From positions 248,001-312,000 of the forward strand of contig JBNKDG010000003.1 of assembly GCA_050288165.1 (NCBI GenBank): a DNA stretch of 64,000 nucleotides, written 5' to 3'. The position numbers and the translations under genes are program-made. Origin of the DNA: JAPHTQ01 sp050288165 (lineage in GTDB: Bacteria > Pseudomonadota > Gammaproteobacteria > Thiohalomonadales > Thiohalomonadaceae). Below, in pieces: positions 9,507 to 18,540 of this stretch (the first letter of the stretch is position 1; each line of letters opens with the position of its first letter). The notes under the pieces were generated by a model that was not told the origin of the DNA, did no database searches, and was given only the letters and a program-made list of their open reading frames with translations.

Positions 9507-10313
9507 ATGACACGTATTGCAATCATCGGCGCATCCGGGCGCATGGGCAGAAACCTGATCGAAGCGGTACATCAGATGGATGGTGTCTCCCTCGGCGCGG
9601 CGATCGTTCGTCCCGGTTCTTCCCTCATCGGTGCCGATGCGGGTGAGATGGCTGGCGTCGGTCCGCTGGGAGTGCAGATCGTCGATTCACTGCAAGCTGC
9701 CTGCGATCACTTCGACGTATTGATCGATTTCACCCTGCCCGAATCGACTGAAAAGAACATCGCCTTTTGTCGTGCCAACGGTAAAAAGATCGTTATCGGT
9801 ACCACCGGCCTGAGTGACGCGCAAAAAGCCTCACTCAAAGATGCCGCGAATGAGGTGGCGATGGTCTTTGCCCCCAACATGAGTGTCGGCGTCAACCTGA
9901 CCCTCAAGCTGTTGCAGATGGCGGCCAAGGTGCTGGGCGACGAGGTCGATATAGAGATCATCGAGGCGCACCATCGCCACAAGATCGATGCGCCGTCAGG
10001 CACCGCCCTGGCGATGGGTGAGGCAGTGGCCGAAACCCTCGGTCGCGATCTGAAAGAGTGCGCGGTTTACGGTCGCGAAGGCCGCACCGGGGAACGCGAG
10101 CGCAAGACCATCGGTTTCGAGACCATTCGTGCCGGTGACATTGTTGGTGAGCACACCGTGATGTTCGCCGGGATCGGTGAGCGGGTGGAGATCACCCACA
10201 AGGCCTCCAGCCGCATGACCTTCGCCAAGGGTGCGGTGCGCGCCGCTGCCTGGTTGGGTGACAAGAAGAACGGCCTGTTCGATATGCAGGATGTTTTGTC
10301 TCTGAAAGAATAA
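9507..10313 (+). CDS. dapB: 4-hydroxy-tetrahydrodipicolinate reductase
   Basis: A 268-residue enzyme of the lysine and meso-diaminopimelate pathway. It reduces the DapA product to tetrahydrodipicolinate with NAD(P)H. The Rossmann motif IIGASGRMGRN opens the protein. VIGTTGLSDAQ and APNMSVGVNL mark the substrate side, and the catalytic segment is IIEAHHRHKIDAPSGTAL with the His-His-x-x-Lys arrangement. Length matches the family. In many relatives carAB follow; here a repeat element and prfB follow instead. Confidence 0.97.
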   Translation: MTRIAIIGASGRMGRNLIEAVHQMDGVSLGAAIVRPGSSLIGADAGEMAGVGPLGVQIVDSLQAACDHFDVLIDFTLPESTEKNIAFCRANGKKIVIGTTGLSDAQKASLKDAANEVAMVFAPNMSVGVNLTLKLLQMAAKVLGDEVDIEIIEAHHRHKIDAPSGTALAMGEAVAETLGRDLKECAVYGREGRTGERERKTIGFETIRAGDIVGEHTVMFAGIGERVEITHKASSRMTFAKGAVRAAAWLGDKKNGLFDMQDVLSLKE

Positions 10314-10320
10314 AACCTCT

Positions 10321-10394
10321 CACCACGAAGTACACGAAGGGCACGAAGAAGATTTGAACCAGACTGCCTTCGTGTTCTTTGTGAGCTTCGTGGT
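10321..10394. repeat. Inverted array of 9-nt periodic repeats (CACGAAGNN type)
   Basis: The left arm reads as three tandem 9-mers (CACGAAGTA, CACGAAGGG, CACGAAGAA) after CAC; the right arm is their approximate inverse ending in CTTCGTGGT. The arms can fold into a long imperfect stem. The same 9-nt unit appears at 34089-34119, and a sister unit (CACAGAG type) at 43316-43490. Arrays of this kind are scattered between genes in many proteobacterial genomes; their function is not known to me. Confidence 0.8.
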
Positions 10395-10476
10395 AAAAGC
10401 TTTTTCGCATTTCACCAAATCTCTCGCTGTAGTATGATCACGCGCTTTCCGAACCCACCTCAAAGGCGTTGCAGCG

Positions 10477-11575
10477 ATGTTGGAAATCAATCCGATCCTC
10501 CTGAAGATCAAGGACATGCAAGGGCGTGTGGATGCCCTGAGGGGGTATCTTTGACTACGAGGTCAAGAGCGAACGCCTGATAGAAGTCTGCCGCGAGCTG
10601 GAAGATCCGGCGATCTGGAACAAGCCGGAGTATGCCCAGGAACTGGGTCGCGAACGTTCCGCGCTGGAGAAGGTGGTAGAGACCATCGACTCTCTCAATG
10701 CCACCCTCGGCGATGCGGGTGACCTGCTGGAGATGGCGGCGGAAGAGGGCGACGAGGATACCGTTAACGCCCTTTCTGACGATCTGGCCGGGGCGGAGAA
10801 ACGTCTGCAGGAGCTGGAGTTCCGCCGCATGTTTGCCGGTGAGATGGACCCCAACAACGCCTACGTCGATATTCAGGCCGGTTCCGGTGGTACCGAGGCG
10901 CAGGACTGGGCCAGCATGATGCTGCGTATGTATCTGCGCTGGGGTGAGCGCAGTGGCTTCAAAACCGAGTTGATGGAGGTCTCCGACGGCGAGGTCGCGG
11001 GGATCAAAAGTGCCACGATCAAGTTCGAGGGCGAGTATGCCTTCGGCTGGCTGCGCACCGAAACCGGTGTCCATCGCCTGGTGCGCAAATCTCCCTTCGA
11101 TTCCGGCAACCGCCGCCACACCTCATTCGCTTCCGTGTTCGTTTCGCCCGAGATCGACGACAGCGTGGAGATCGAGATCAATCCCGCCGATCTGCGTATC
11201 GATGTCTACCGTGCCTCCGGCGCCGGTGGTCAGCACGTCAACCGAACCGAGTCGGCGGTGCGTATCACCCACAACCCCACCGGTATCGTGGTACAGTGCC
11301 AGAACGATCGCTCGCAGCATAAGAACAAAGACCAGGCGATGAAGCAGTTGAAGGCGAAGTTGTACGAGTTGGAGATGCAGAAGCGCAGCGCCGATCAGCA
11401 GGCGCTGGAAGAGACCAAGTCGGATATCGGCTGGGGATCGCAGATCCGCTCCTATGTACTGGACCAGTCTCGTATCAAGGATCTGCGTACCGGGGTCGAA
11501 ACCAGCAACACCCAGGCGGTGCTGGACGGCGATTTGGATGATTTTATCGAGGCCAGCCTGAAGAGTGGCCTGTAA
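10477..11575 (+). CDS. prfB: Peptide chain release factor 2 (programmed +1 frameshift)
   Basis: RF2 ends translation at UGA and UAA codons. The reading frame is join(10477..10551,10553..11575) and gives 365 residues, exactly the E. coli length. The first 25 codons end in an in-frame TGA that is bypassed by +1 frameshifting. After the shift come the SPF specificity motif (RKSPFDSGNRRHTSF) and the peptidyl-hydrolysis motif GAGGQHVNRTESAV with GGQ. The interruption is the normal autoregulatory site of the family, not a mutation. It is followed closely by lysS, as in E. coli. Confidence 0.98.
10540..10555 (+). promoter_or_regulatory. prfB programmed +1 frameshift site
   Basis: AGGGGG (internal Shine-Dalgarno), TAT, CTT, TGA, C is the canonical RF2 recoding signal. 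Low RF2 lets the ribosome slip from CTT to TTT and read on in GAC, so the protein controls its own synthesis. Confidence 0.97.
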
Positions 11576-11595
11576 CGTACTAACGGTTATCTGTA

Positions 11596-13104
11596 ATGAG
11601 TGAAGAGAACAACATCGAACCCCGCGACGAAAACAAACTGATCGCCGAGCGCCGTGCCAAATTGACGGCGATGCGTGAAAACGGTGTCGCTTTCCCCAAC
11701 GATTTTCGCCGCAACGTGGTGGCGGGCGAGTTGCACGCCAAGTATGGCGAGATGGAGAAAGAGCAACTGGAAGGCGAGGGTGTTCGTGTCGCCGTCGCCG
11801 GGCGGATGATGGGCCAGCGCATTATGGGCAAGGCGAGCTTCGCCCAACTCAAGGATATGTCCGGCACCATCCAGATCTATGTGCAGGGTGCACTGGTCGG
11901 CGAAGCGGTTTACGAGCAGTTCAAAACCTGGGATATCGGCGACATTGTCGGTGCTGAAGGGGTGATGTTCAAGACCAACAAAGGTGAACTGTCAGTCAAG
12001 GTAGATAGCATTCGTTTGCTCACAAAAGCACTGCGTCCGTTGCCGGAGAAGTGGCACGGTCTGACCGATCAGGAGACCAAGTACCGTCAACGTTATCTGG
12101 ACTTGATCGTTAACGACGTGACCCGCGATACCTTCAAGATCCGTTCAAGGGTGATTCACTACATTCGTGATTTCATGGTGGCACGCGACTTCCTCGAAGT
12201 GGAGACGCCGATGATGCAGGCGATCCCCGGTGGCGCTACCGCGCGTCCCTTCGTCACCTTCCACAACGCGCTGGATATGGAACTGTTCCTGCGTATCGCT
12301 CCGGAACTCTATCTCAAGCGACTGGTGGTCGGCGGCTTCGAGCGGGTGTTCGAGATCAACCGTAACTTCCGCAATGAGGGACTCTCTACTCGGCATAATC
12401 CAGAATTCACCATGATGGAGTTCTATCAGGCCTATGCGGATTACAAGGACCTGATGGATCTGACTGAGGCGTTGCTGCGCGGTCTGACCCAGGATGTATT
12501 GGGCACTACGACCGTTGAATATCAGGGCGAGAGCTACGACTTCGGCAAACCTTTCTGCCGCATGTCGGTGAAGGAATCGATCCTCCACTTTAATCCGGAT
12601 CTCAAGTCGGAGCAGCTCGATGACCTGCAACAGGCACGCGCCGTGGCAGAGAAGCTGGGTATTCCGCTAAAAGATTCCTACGGTCTCGGCAAGGTGCAGA
12701 TCGAGATCTTCGAAAAAACGGTAGAACACCGCCTCAAGGACCCGACCTTTATCACTGCTTATCCCACAGAGGTCTCGCCGTTGGCACGACGCAGCGACAG
12801 CGATCCGTTTGTTACCGACCGCTTTGAGTTCTTTGTCGGGGGACGTGAGATTGCCAACGGCTTCTCCGAGTTGAACGATGCCGAAGACCAGGCCGAACGT
12901 TTCCGTAAGCAGGTCGAAGACAAAGATGCCGGTGACCTGGAAGCGATGCACTTTGATGCGGATTACATTACCGCGCTGGAGCATGGCTTGCCGCCGACCG
13001 CCGGTGAAGGTATCGGCATTGACCGTCTGGTAATGCTATTGACCGATGCACCATCGATTCGGGATGTGCTACTGTTTCCACATATGCGTGCGCACGGTAA
13101 TTAA
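11596..13104 (+). CDS. lysS: Lysine--tRNA ligase (class II)
   Basis: A 502-residue class II aminoacyl-tRNA synthetase. The N-terminal OB fold binds the anticodon (about residues 55-150, VAVAGRMMGQRIMGKASFAQ). The catalytic core has motif 2 around NFRNEGLSTRHNPEFTMMEF and motif 3 GEGIGIDRLVMLLTD near the end. Full length. It starts 20 bases after prfB, so the pair is probably cotranscribed, as in E. coli. Confidence 0.98.
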   Translation: MSEENNIEPRDENKLIAERRAKLTAMRENGVAFPNDFRRNVVAGELHAKYGEMEKEQLEGEGVRVAVAGRMMGQRIMGKASFAQLKDMSGTIQIYVQGALVGEAVYEQFKTWDIGDIVGAEGVMFKTNKGELSVKVDSIRLLTKALRPLPEKWHGLTDQETKYRQRYLDLIVNDVTRDTFKIRSRVIHYIRDFMVARDFLEVETPMMQAIPGGATARPFVTFHNALDMELFLRIAPELYLKRLVVGGFERVFEINRNFRNEGLSTRHNPEFTMMEFYQAYADYKDLMDLTEALLRGLTQDVLGTTTVEYQGESYDFGKPFCRMSVKESILHFNPDLKSEQLDDLQQARAVAEKLGIPLKDSYGLGKVQIEIFEKTVEHRLKDPTFITAYPTEVSPLARRSDSDPFVTDRFEFFVGGREIANGFSELNDAEDQAERFRKQVEDKDAGDLEAMHFDADYITALEHGLPPTAGEGIGIDRLVMLLTDAPSIRDVLLFPHMRAHGN

Positions 13105-13137
13105 CAACAAGAACTGCTATCGTGTAAGGGGGGGAGT

Positions 13138-14025
13138 ATGGAGGCTGCCAGGAAGGCGTTGTTGGAGAACATACGTTTAGGTAGTGTGTTCCCGCTACTG
13201 CTATTGATCTATGTCCCCTATCAATTACTTTTTTATCCGCGTATTGCTGAGATAGACTGGTATAGCGTTTTCGCGGAAGGTTTCGTCACCCTGATCATCA
13301 TGCTGGCGCTGACTTTGAGTGATAAGCTTTACGCTCAGCGCTTTATCTATCGTCCATTGATCTTCGGTTTTTCAGCCCTGCTGGTTTCACTCATCACCGA
13401 TCTGTTGGACGAGTTTCTGCTTCAACCGTTGTGGGTGACCACTCTGTTTGAGGATCTGCCACAAATCCTGGGATACCCTGCGGTGGTCTTTGGCCTGTAC
13501 CGCTGGAATCGCTATCATACCGGGTTGCATGAAGAGTTACAGCAACAGGTCATCACCGACTATCTGACCGGGATCCTTAACCGACGTGGATTCATGGATC
13601 GATTCGAAACCGAGATTCGTCTCAGTCAGCGTTATGGCAGTCCTCTCTCCCTGATCTGGTTTGATCTGGACAAGTTCAAAGAGGTGAACGATCAATTTGG
13701 ACATCACGTAGGTGATGAAGTCTTACGCCTGATCACCCATGAGGCAGAATCGGTGATACGTCAGGTCGATGTTTTTGCCCGGATGGGTGGTGAAGAGTTT
13801 TGCGTACTGATGTCACAGACAAAACTGGATGGCGCACTGGAGGTGGCGGAAAAGCTGCGGCATGCCTTTGAAAACTGTAGTTGCCCGGGTGGTGTGACCA
13901 TCACTGCCAGCTTTGGTGTGGCGGAGCATCTGCCCGGTGAGACCGCCGATTATTTTCTCAAGCGTGCTGACAACGCCCTCTATCGTTCCAAGGAAAAGGG
14001 CCGTAATCTTTTGACAGTTGCCTGA
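13138..14025 (+). CDS. Membrane-anchored diguanylate cyclase (GGDEF)
   Basis: A 295-residue protein with four predicted hydrophobic segments (about residues 15-33, 46-62, 72-90 and 107-121) and a C-terminal GGDEF domain (about 136-295). The signature is GGEEF at 217-221, so the active site is intact, and an RxxD product-inhibition site (RQVD, 208-211) sits exactly five residues before it. It should make cyclic di-GMP from two GTP at the inner membrane, with feedback inhibition. A GGGGGGAG ribosome-binding site precedes the ATG. The sensory membrane part is not a domain I recognise. It converges on the HDOD gene, three bases apart. Confidence 0.92.
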   Translation: MEAARKALLENIRLGSVFPLLLLIYVPYQLLFYPRIAEIDWYSVFAEGFVTLIIMLALTLSDKLYAQRFIYRPLIFGFSALLVSLITDLLDEFLLQPLWVTTLFEDLPQILGYPAVVFGLYRWNRYHTGLHEELQQQVITDYLTGILNRRGFMDRFETEIRLSQRYGSPLSLIWFDLDKFKEVNDQFGHHVGDEVLRLITHEAESVIRQVDVFARMGGEEFCVLMSQTKLDGALEVAEKLRHAFENCSCPGGVTITASFGVAEHLPGETADYFLKRADNALYRSKEKGRNLLTVA

Positions 14026-14028
14026 TTC

Positions 14029-14871
14029 TTAGCAGGCCAGAAGGCGCTGTACTTCTCTGATATTCTCCGCGGTCTCTTCCATTTCGATCACGTTGACTTC
14101 GTGATTGAGTCCCAGCTTGGCAAACGCCGGTATCTTGCTCCAGTCTTTATTTGCCAAAGGATGATCGGTTCCCATATAGCTTTGCAGGTTGGCGACAGTA
14201 ACGACATCGACGTAATCCACTTCAGCTGAGTTACGTGTCAGATCTTCATGTTCAGCAGCCACCGCAACCAGTTCAGCCGGGAAGTGCCAGGCCTTGAGGA
14301 TCGCTGTACCGATCTTGCCATGTACCGCACTGATGACTGCATTGAGGGCGGCTTCATTGCTCAACAGTTCCGGATAATCCTCAGCGTGGGTAACCACCGG
14401 CAGGACACCGATGTCATGGACCAGTCCGGCGAGCATCGCCAGTTCCGGATTGAGTTTGGTAAATTGTGCAGCCAGGGCGTGGCTGATCGCCGCCACGGTG
14501 GTGCTGTGTTCCCATACCTGACGCAGTTTTTTGTCGGTTAGATCGGTGGTCGCCTGGAACATCTGTTCCATTACCATGCTGGTGACCATGTCGCGGACCA
14601 GCTTCATACCAAGGCGGTTTACCGCCATGTCCAGGGTCTGGATCTCCTTACTGGCACGTAGCAGGGGGCTGTTGGCAACCTGAATGATACGTGCGCTCAG
14701 GGCTGCGTCCATCGCAATCACCTTGGCGATGGCACCGATAGAGGCATTATCGTCGTTGACCGCTTCTCTTACCTTTAATGCCACTTCCGGTAGTGTCGGC
14801 AGCACCAGTTTGTTGCTTTTCAGGTCGCTGACCAGACTTTCCAGAAACTGTTTGGCGATTTCATTGGACAT
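14029..14871 (-). CDS. HDOD domain protein
   Basis: A 280-residue single-domain HDOD protein (about residues 18-215). The signature LPTLPEVALKVREAV and VIAMDAALSARIIQVANSP opens the domain, and AMLAGLVHDIGVLPVV is the HD-like helix pair. HDOD proteins resemble HD phosphohydrolases but usually lack activity and work as signalling adaptors, often linked to cyclic di-GMP or motility control. It lies tail-to-tail with a diguanylate cyclase gene, consistent with a shared signalling role, though that link is inferred only from position. Confidence 0.9.
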   Translation of the reverse strand: MSNEIAKQFLESLVSDLKSNKLVLPTLPEVALKVREAVNDDNASIGAIAKVIAMDAALSARIIQVANSPLLRASKEIQTLDMAVNRLGMKLVRDMVTSMVMEQMFQATTDLTDKKLRQVWEHSTTVAAISHALAAQFTKLNPELAMLAGLVHDIGVLPVVTHAEDYPELLSNEAALNAVISAVHGKIGTAILKAWHFPAELVAVAAEHEDLTRNSAEVDYVDVVTVANLQSYMGTDHPLANKDWSKIPAFAKLGLNHEVNVIEMEETAENIREVQRLLAC

Positions 14872-14929
14872 GCTTTTTCCTTGGTATTTTTTTGTGCTCG
14901 GTTGCCTGTGAATCTGGCGACTGATGAGT

Positions 14930-15973
14930 CTACTCGAACGCGTAGGGTGGTTGCTTGATCGTTAATCGCGTTTGCTGTGACTCATCGAGATAGAATTCAC
15001 CACTCTCTACGCCACTGATCTCCATGACTGCCAGCATATCGTAGCCGCCATTCGGCGATGCGGCTACTGTGACGATACGACCTGCACCCTGACCACTGCC
15101 ACTCTCGGGTGAATAGAGTTCGTCACCAGGATGGGGCTGGTGTTGTGTCTCAGTATGGGCCAGGTACATGCGCCGCTTGAGTTTGCCCAGATACTGCATG
15201 CGGGCCACGATCTCCTGGCCGGTGTAGCAGCCCTTCTTGAAACTGACGCCGTTGATCAGTTGCAGATTGAGCATCTGTGGTACGAAGGCCTCAATGGTAT
15301 CAGCCACGACACTCGGTTGGCCCGCCTGAATAGTCAGCCATTCCCAGGCGCCGTTGCCAACAGGGGTCGCGCCGGCATCACGCATTGCCTGCCACAGTGA
15401 TTGCATCGCCCCAGGTTCTCCGCAGAGCATGTATCGACTGACTGGCCCGGTCAGGCGCAATACCGTCACCCCATCGATCGTTACCGCTTCAAATCCGCCG
15501 CTGGGCAGTTCAGCCAGTTTTTCTCCAAGCATTTTCTCGGCCGCGGGACCGGCGACAGCAAAGCGAACCAGTTGGTCACTGACATCGTCCAGTGTCACTT
15601 TTGAACGCAGGACAAACATGCGCAGGCGTTTTAGCGTTGCTTCGAGTAGCGGTTGCGGCAACTGGAGATAGTAGTCGCCGTCACGCATGAAGAGCTGGAA
15701 CAGGGCCAGCAGACGTCCCTTGGGGCTGCAATAGCCGGATAACTGGTGTGTGTACTCGTCGACCGAGCGAACGTCATTGGTCAACTGACCTTGCAGGAAG
15801 CTCTGGCTCTCTTCACCTCGGGCGCAGATCAGCCCTTCGTGGGAGAGGTCACACAGTACGGTCTCCGTTGCCGCTGCTTTGAGTTCGGTTGCCGCGTCGG
15901 CAAAACCACTCACTGCGGTTTCAGCAAACTGCGCACCCTGTTGTTGAAGAAATTCCCGCCATTCACTATTCAT
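14930..15973 (-). CDS. ygfZ: Folate-binding Fe-S cluster repair protein YgfZ
   Basis: A 347-residue GcvT-like protein that helps make or repair some [4Fe-4S] enzymes in a folate-dependent way. The family signature KGCYTGQE is at residues 247-254, with the redox-important cysteine at 249. The N-terminal part (CDLSHEGLICARGEESQSFL, QGQLTNDVR) fits the GcvT fold. It is divergent from sdhC; in many gammaproteobacteria ygfZ sits beside sdhE/ygfX, so the neighbourhood is conserved and makes sense because SdhB carries Fe-S clusters. Confidence 0.95.
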   Translation of the reverse strand: MNSEWREFLQQQGAQFAETAVSGFADAATELKAAATETVLCDLSHEGLICARGEESQSFLQGQLTNDVRSVDEYTHQLSGYCSPKGRLLALFQLFMRDGDYYLQLPQPLLEATLKRLRMFVLRSKVTLDDVSDQLVRFAVAGPAAEKMLGEKLAELPSGGFEAVTIDGVTVLRLTGPVSRYMLCGEPGAMQSLWQAMRDAGATPVGNGAWEWLTIQAGQPSVVADTIEAFVPQMLNLQLINGVSFKKGCYTGQEIVARMQYLGKLKRRMYLAHTETQHQPHPGDELYSPESGSGQGAGRIVTVAASPNGGYDMLAVMEISGVESGEFYLDESQQTRLTIKQPPYAFE

Positions 15974-16071
15974 TTGGTACTCTCTCTAAAAGCCATTCGC
16001 AAATCATAGCGGAATCATTAGTCTATGATAAATGTCATCAAGAAATAACGTCAGCGGGACATTAAATCAAT

Positions 16072-16446
16072 ATGCCGCGTCAGAAGCGCCCGGTCTTCCT
16101 CAATCTGCTGCAAATCCATCTTCCCCTCATGGGATGGGTCTCCATCGCTCACCGCCTCACCGGCGTCATGCTGTTCCTGATGTTACCGTTGCCACTATGG
16201 CTGTGGCAGCGCTCCCTGTCGAATGAAGCGGAATTTCGCCTGATCAGCGAGTGGCTGCAGGCGTGGCCGTTACGTCTGTTATTGCTGTTGATGCTGTGGT
16301 GGTTCCTGCACCATCTGTTTGCCGGACTGCGAGTGTTGCTGCTCGATATGGAGATCGGCTCCGGATTAAAGGCTGCTCGAAGCAGCGCCATCACCGTATT
16401 GCTTCTCGACCTGCTGCTACTCGTCGCCGGAGGGCTATGGCTATGA
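16072..16446 (+). CDS. sdhC: Succinate dehydrogenase cytochrome b556 subunit
   Basis: A 124-residue inner-membrane subunit of complex II with three transmembrane helices. RPVFLNLLQIHLP and SIAHRLTGVMLF hold the conserved Ser and Arg of the quinone site. LHHLFAGLRVLLLDMEIG holds the heme-ligand histidine (the second His by comparison with E. coli SdhC His84). It anchors SdhA-SdhB and passes electrons to quinone. It is the first gene of a five- or six-gene operon, and its TGA overlaps the sdhD start as ATGA. Confidence 0.95.
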   Translation: MPRQKRPVFLNLLQIHLPLMGWVSIAHRLTGVMLFLMLPLPLWLWQRSLSNEAEFRLISEWLQAWPLRLLLLLMLWWFLHHLFAGLRVLLLDMEIGSGLKAARSSAITVLLLDLLLLVAGGLWL

Positions 16447-16784
16447 GTGCAGTCCTCACCGGTCTACCCGCCTGGCTAGTACAGCGCCTCAGTGCGTTCT
16501 ACATGCTGATCTACAGCCTCTCGGCTGTGGTCTGGTTGCTCCGTTCACCACTGCCGGACTATGCGAGCTGGAGCGGCCTGTTTGCCCAACCGCTGGTGGC
16601 AATTGCCACCGCCATGTTCCTCCTCTCTCTGTTGCTGCATGCCTGGGTCGGGGTGCGTGATGTGATCCTCGACTATGCCGGGCATTACGCTGCGCTGCGA
16701 CTGGTGTTGTTAGCGTTGCTCGGAGCGTGGCTGATTGTGCTGGCCATCTGGAGTGTAGGAATTCTTCTGGGGGTGAATGGATGA
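16443..16784 (+). CDS. sdhD: Succinate dehydrogenase membrane anchor subunit
   Basis: A 113-residue subunit with three transmembrane helices. LHAWVGVRDVILDYA matches the E. coli SdhD segment with heme ligand His71 and quinone-site Tyr83. The ATG at the overlapping ATGA is chosen because it couples translation to sdhC and gives a normal N-terminus (SAVLTGLPAWLVQRLSAFYM); another ATG lies six bases earlier. It shares ATGA overlaps with both neighbours. Confidence 0.94.
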   Translation: MSAVLTGLPAWLVQRLSAFYMLIYSLSAVVWLLRSPLPDYASWSGLFAQPLVAIATAMFLLSLLLHAWVGVRDVILDYAGHYAALRLVLLALLGAWLIVLAIWSVGILLGVNG

Positions 16785-18538
16785 CGTTGGCGCGACGCAA
16801 GTTCGACAGTCTGGTGATCGGTGCTGGTGGCGGCGGTCTGCGCGCCGCACTGCAATTGGCCCAGGGCGACGCCAAGGTGGCAGTGGTCTCCAAGGTCTTT
16901 CCCACCCGCTCCCATACCGTGGCAGCCCAGGGCGGGATTAACGCCGCGCTGGCCAATGTAATGGCCGATAACTGGCACTGGCACATGTACGACACGGTCA
17001 AGGGCAGTGACTACCTCGGTGATCAGGACGCCATTGAATATATGTGTCGTGCCGCCGCCCATCTGGTTTACGAACTGGAACATGCGGGAGTGCCATTCTC
17101 ACGACTGGAGAACGGTCGCATCTACCAGCGCCCCTTCGGTGGTCAGAGCCAGAACTTCGGTGGCGAGCAGGCGGCGCGAACCTGTGCCGCCGCCGACCGT
17201 ACCGGTCACGCGATCCTGCATAGCCTCTATCAGCAGAACTTGCGTGCCCGTACCCACTTCTTTGACGAGTACTTCGCCATCGATCTAATACAGGACGAGC
17301 AGGGGGCGATCCTCGGTGCGCTGGTACTCGATATCGAAAGTGGCGAACCGCTACTGATCGAGGCCAAGACGACACTGGTGGCCACCGGCGGCGCAGGACA
17401 ACTGTTCCGTACCAACACCAACGCCCACATCAACACCGGCGACGGTCTGGCGATGGCGTTGCGCGCCGGGATCCCGTTGCAGGATATGGAGTTCTTCCAG
17501 TTCCACCCCACGGGCATCGCTGGCAGGGGGATGCTGCTCACCGAGGGCGCGCGCGGTGAGGGCGGTTATCTGATCAACAGTGAGGGCGAGCGTTTTATGC
17601 AGCGCTATGCCCCCCATGCGCTGGATCTGGCCAGCCGCGATGTGGTCAGTCGTGCCATCTATCTGGAAGTGAAAGAGGGGCGTGGTTGCGGTCCCAACAG
17701 GGATCACGTGCTGCTCAAGGTGGACCATCTGGGCGAAGAGGTGGTCGCCAAACGGCTGCCGGCGATTCGGCAGATGGCACTAACCTTCACCGGCATCGAC
17801 ATGGCCCAGGCGCCGGTACCGGTCTATCCGACGGCCCATTACACCATGGGTGGCATTCCCACCAATCGTCACGGGCAGGTGGTGGCGCCGGTGGGTGTCG
17901 GCGAGGAGGCGGTGCCCGGTTTCTACGCGGTGGGTGAGTGCGCCTGTGTTTCGGTGCATGGGGCCAACCGTCTCGGCGGCAACTCGCTGCTCGACATCGT
18001 GGTTTTCGGTCGTGCCGCCGGGAACCACATCATCGACTACCTGAAAGAAAACCGCTTCCACCGACCGCTGGATCAGGCGAGCGTCGATCGGGCGATGGCG
18101 CACCTGCAGCGTTGGGAGCGGAAAGGTGAAGGTGAATCGGTCGCCGCACTGCGCGCTGAACTGCAGAGGACCATGGAGGAGTACTGCGGTGTGTTCCGCA
18201 GTCGCGAGGTGTTGGCAGAAGGGTTGGAGAAGGTGCAGGCGATCCGTCAGCGACTCGACCACGTTACTTTGCACGATCACAGTCGCATCTTTAACACCGC
18301 GCGTATCGAGGCCTTCGAACTGGAGAATCTGGTAGATCTGGCGCTGGCCACCGTGACCTCGGCACTGCATCGCGAGGAGAGCCGCGGTGCCCACTCGCGT
18401 ATCGACTTCCCTGAGCGTGACGATGAGCGCTGGTTGAAACACTCGCTGTTCTATCGCGACGGGCGCATGGACTACAAACCTGTACGGATGAAACCGCTGA
18501 GTGTCGATGCCTTCCCGCCCAAGCCGAGGGTCTACTAG
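16781..18538 (+). CDS. sdhA: Succinate dehydrogenase flavoprotein subunit
   Basis: A 585-residue catalytic subunit that oxidises succinate to fumarate. The Rossmann motif VIGAGGGGLRAA is near the N-terminus, and the covalent FAD attachment histidine is His45 in RSHTVAAQGGI, the same residue number as in E. coli. HPTGIAGRGMLLTEGARGEG and RDVVSRAI carry active-site residues. The ATG overlapping the sdhD stop (ATGA) is the start. SdhE, encoded two genes on, is the factor that attaches its FAD. Confidence 0.98.
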   Translation: MTLARRKFDSLVIGAGGGGLRAALQLAQGDAKVAVVSKVFPTRSHTVAAQGGINAALANVMADNWHWHMYDTVKGSDYLGDQDAIEYMCRAAAHLVYELEHAGVPFSRLENGRIYQRPFGGQSQNFGGEQAARTCAAADRTGHAILHSLYQQNLRARTHFFDEYFAIDLIQDEQGAILGALVLDIESGEPLLIEAKTTLVATGGAGQLFRTNTNAHINTGDGLAMALRAGIPLQDMEFFQFHPTGIAGRGMLLTEGARGEGGYLINSEGERFMQRYAPHALDLASRDVVSRAIYLEVKEGRGCGPNRDHVLLKVDHLGEEVVAKRLPAIRQMALTFTGIDMAQAPVPVYPTAHYTMGGIPTNRHGQVVAPVGVGEEAVPGFYAVGECACVSVHGANRLGGNSLLDIVVFGRAAGNHIIDYLKENRFHRPLDQASVDRAMAHLQRWERKGEGESVAALRAELQRTMEEYCGVFRSREVLAEGLEKVQAIRQRLDHVTLHDHSRIFNTARIEAFELENLVDLALATVTSALHREESRGAHSRIDFPERDDERWLKHSLFYRDGRMDYKPVRMKPLSVDAFPPKPRVY

Positions 18539-18540
18539 GA

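Noticed and set aside
10321..10394. CRISPR array
   Set aside because: The 9-nt units are contiguous and very short, there are no unique spacers of 25-40 bases, and no cas genes are present.
10552..10554. In-frame TGA in prfB as a disabling mutation
   Set aside because: The AGGGGG-TAT-CTT-TGA-C context is the known programmed frameshift, and the downstream frame is complete.
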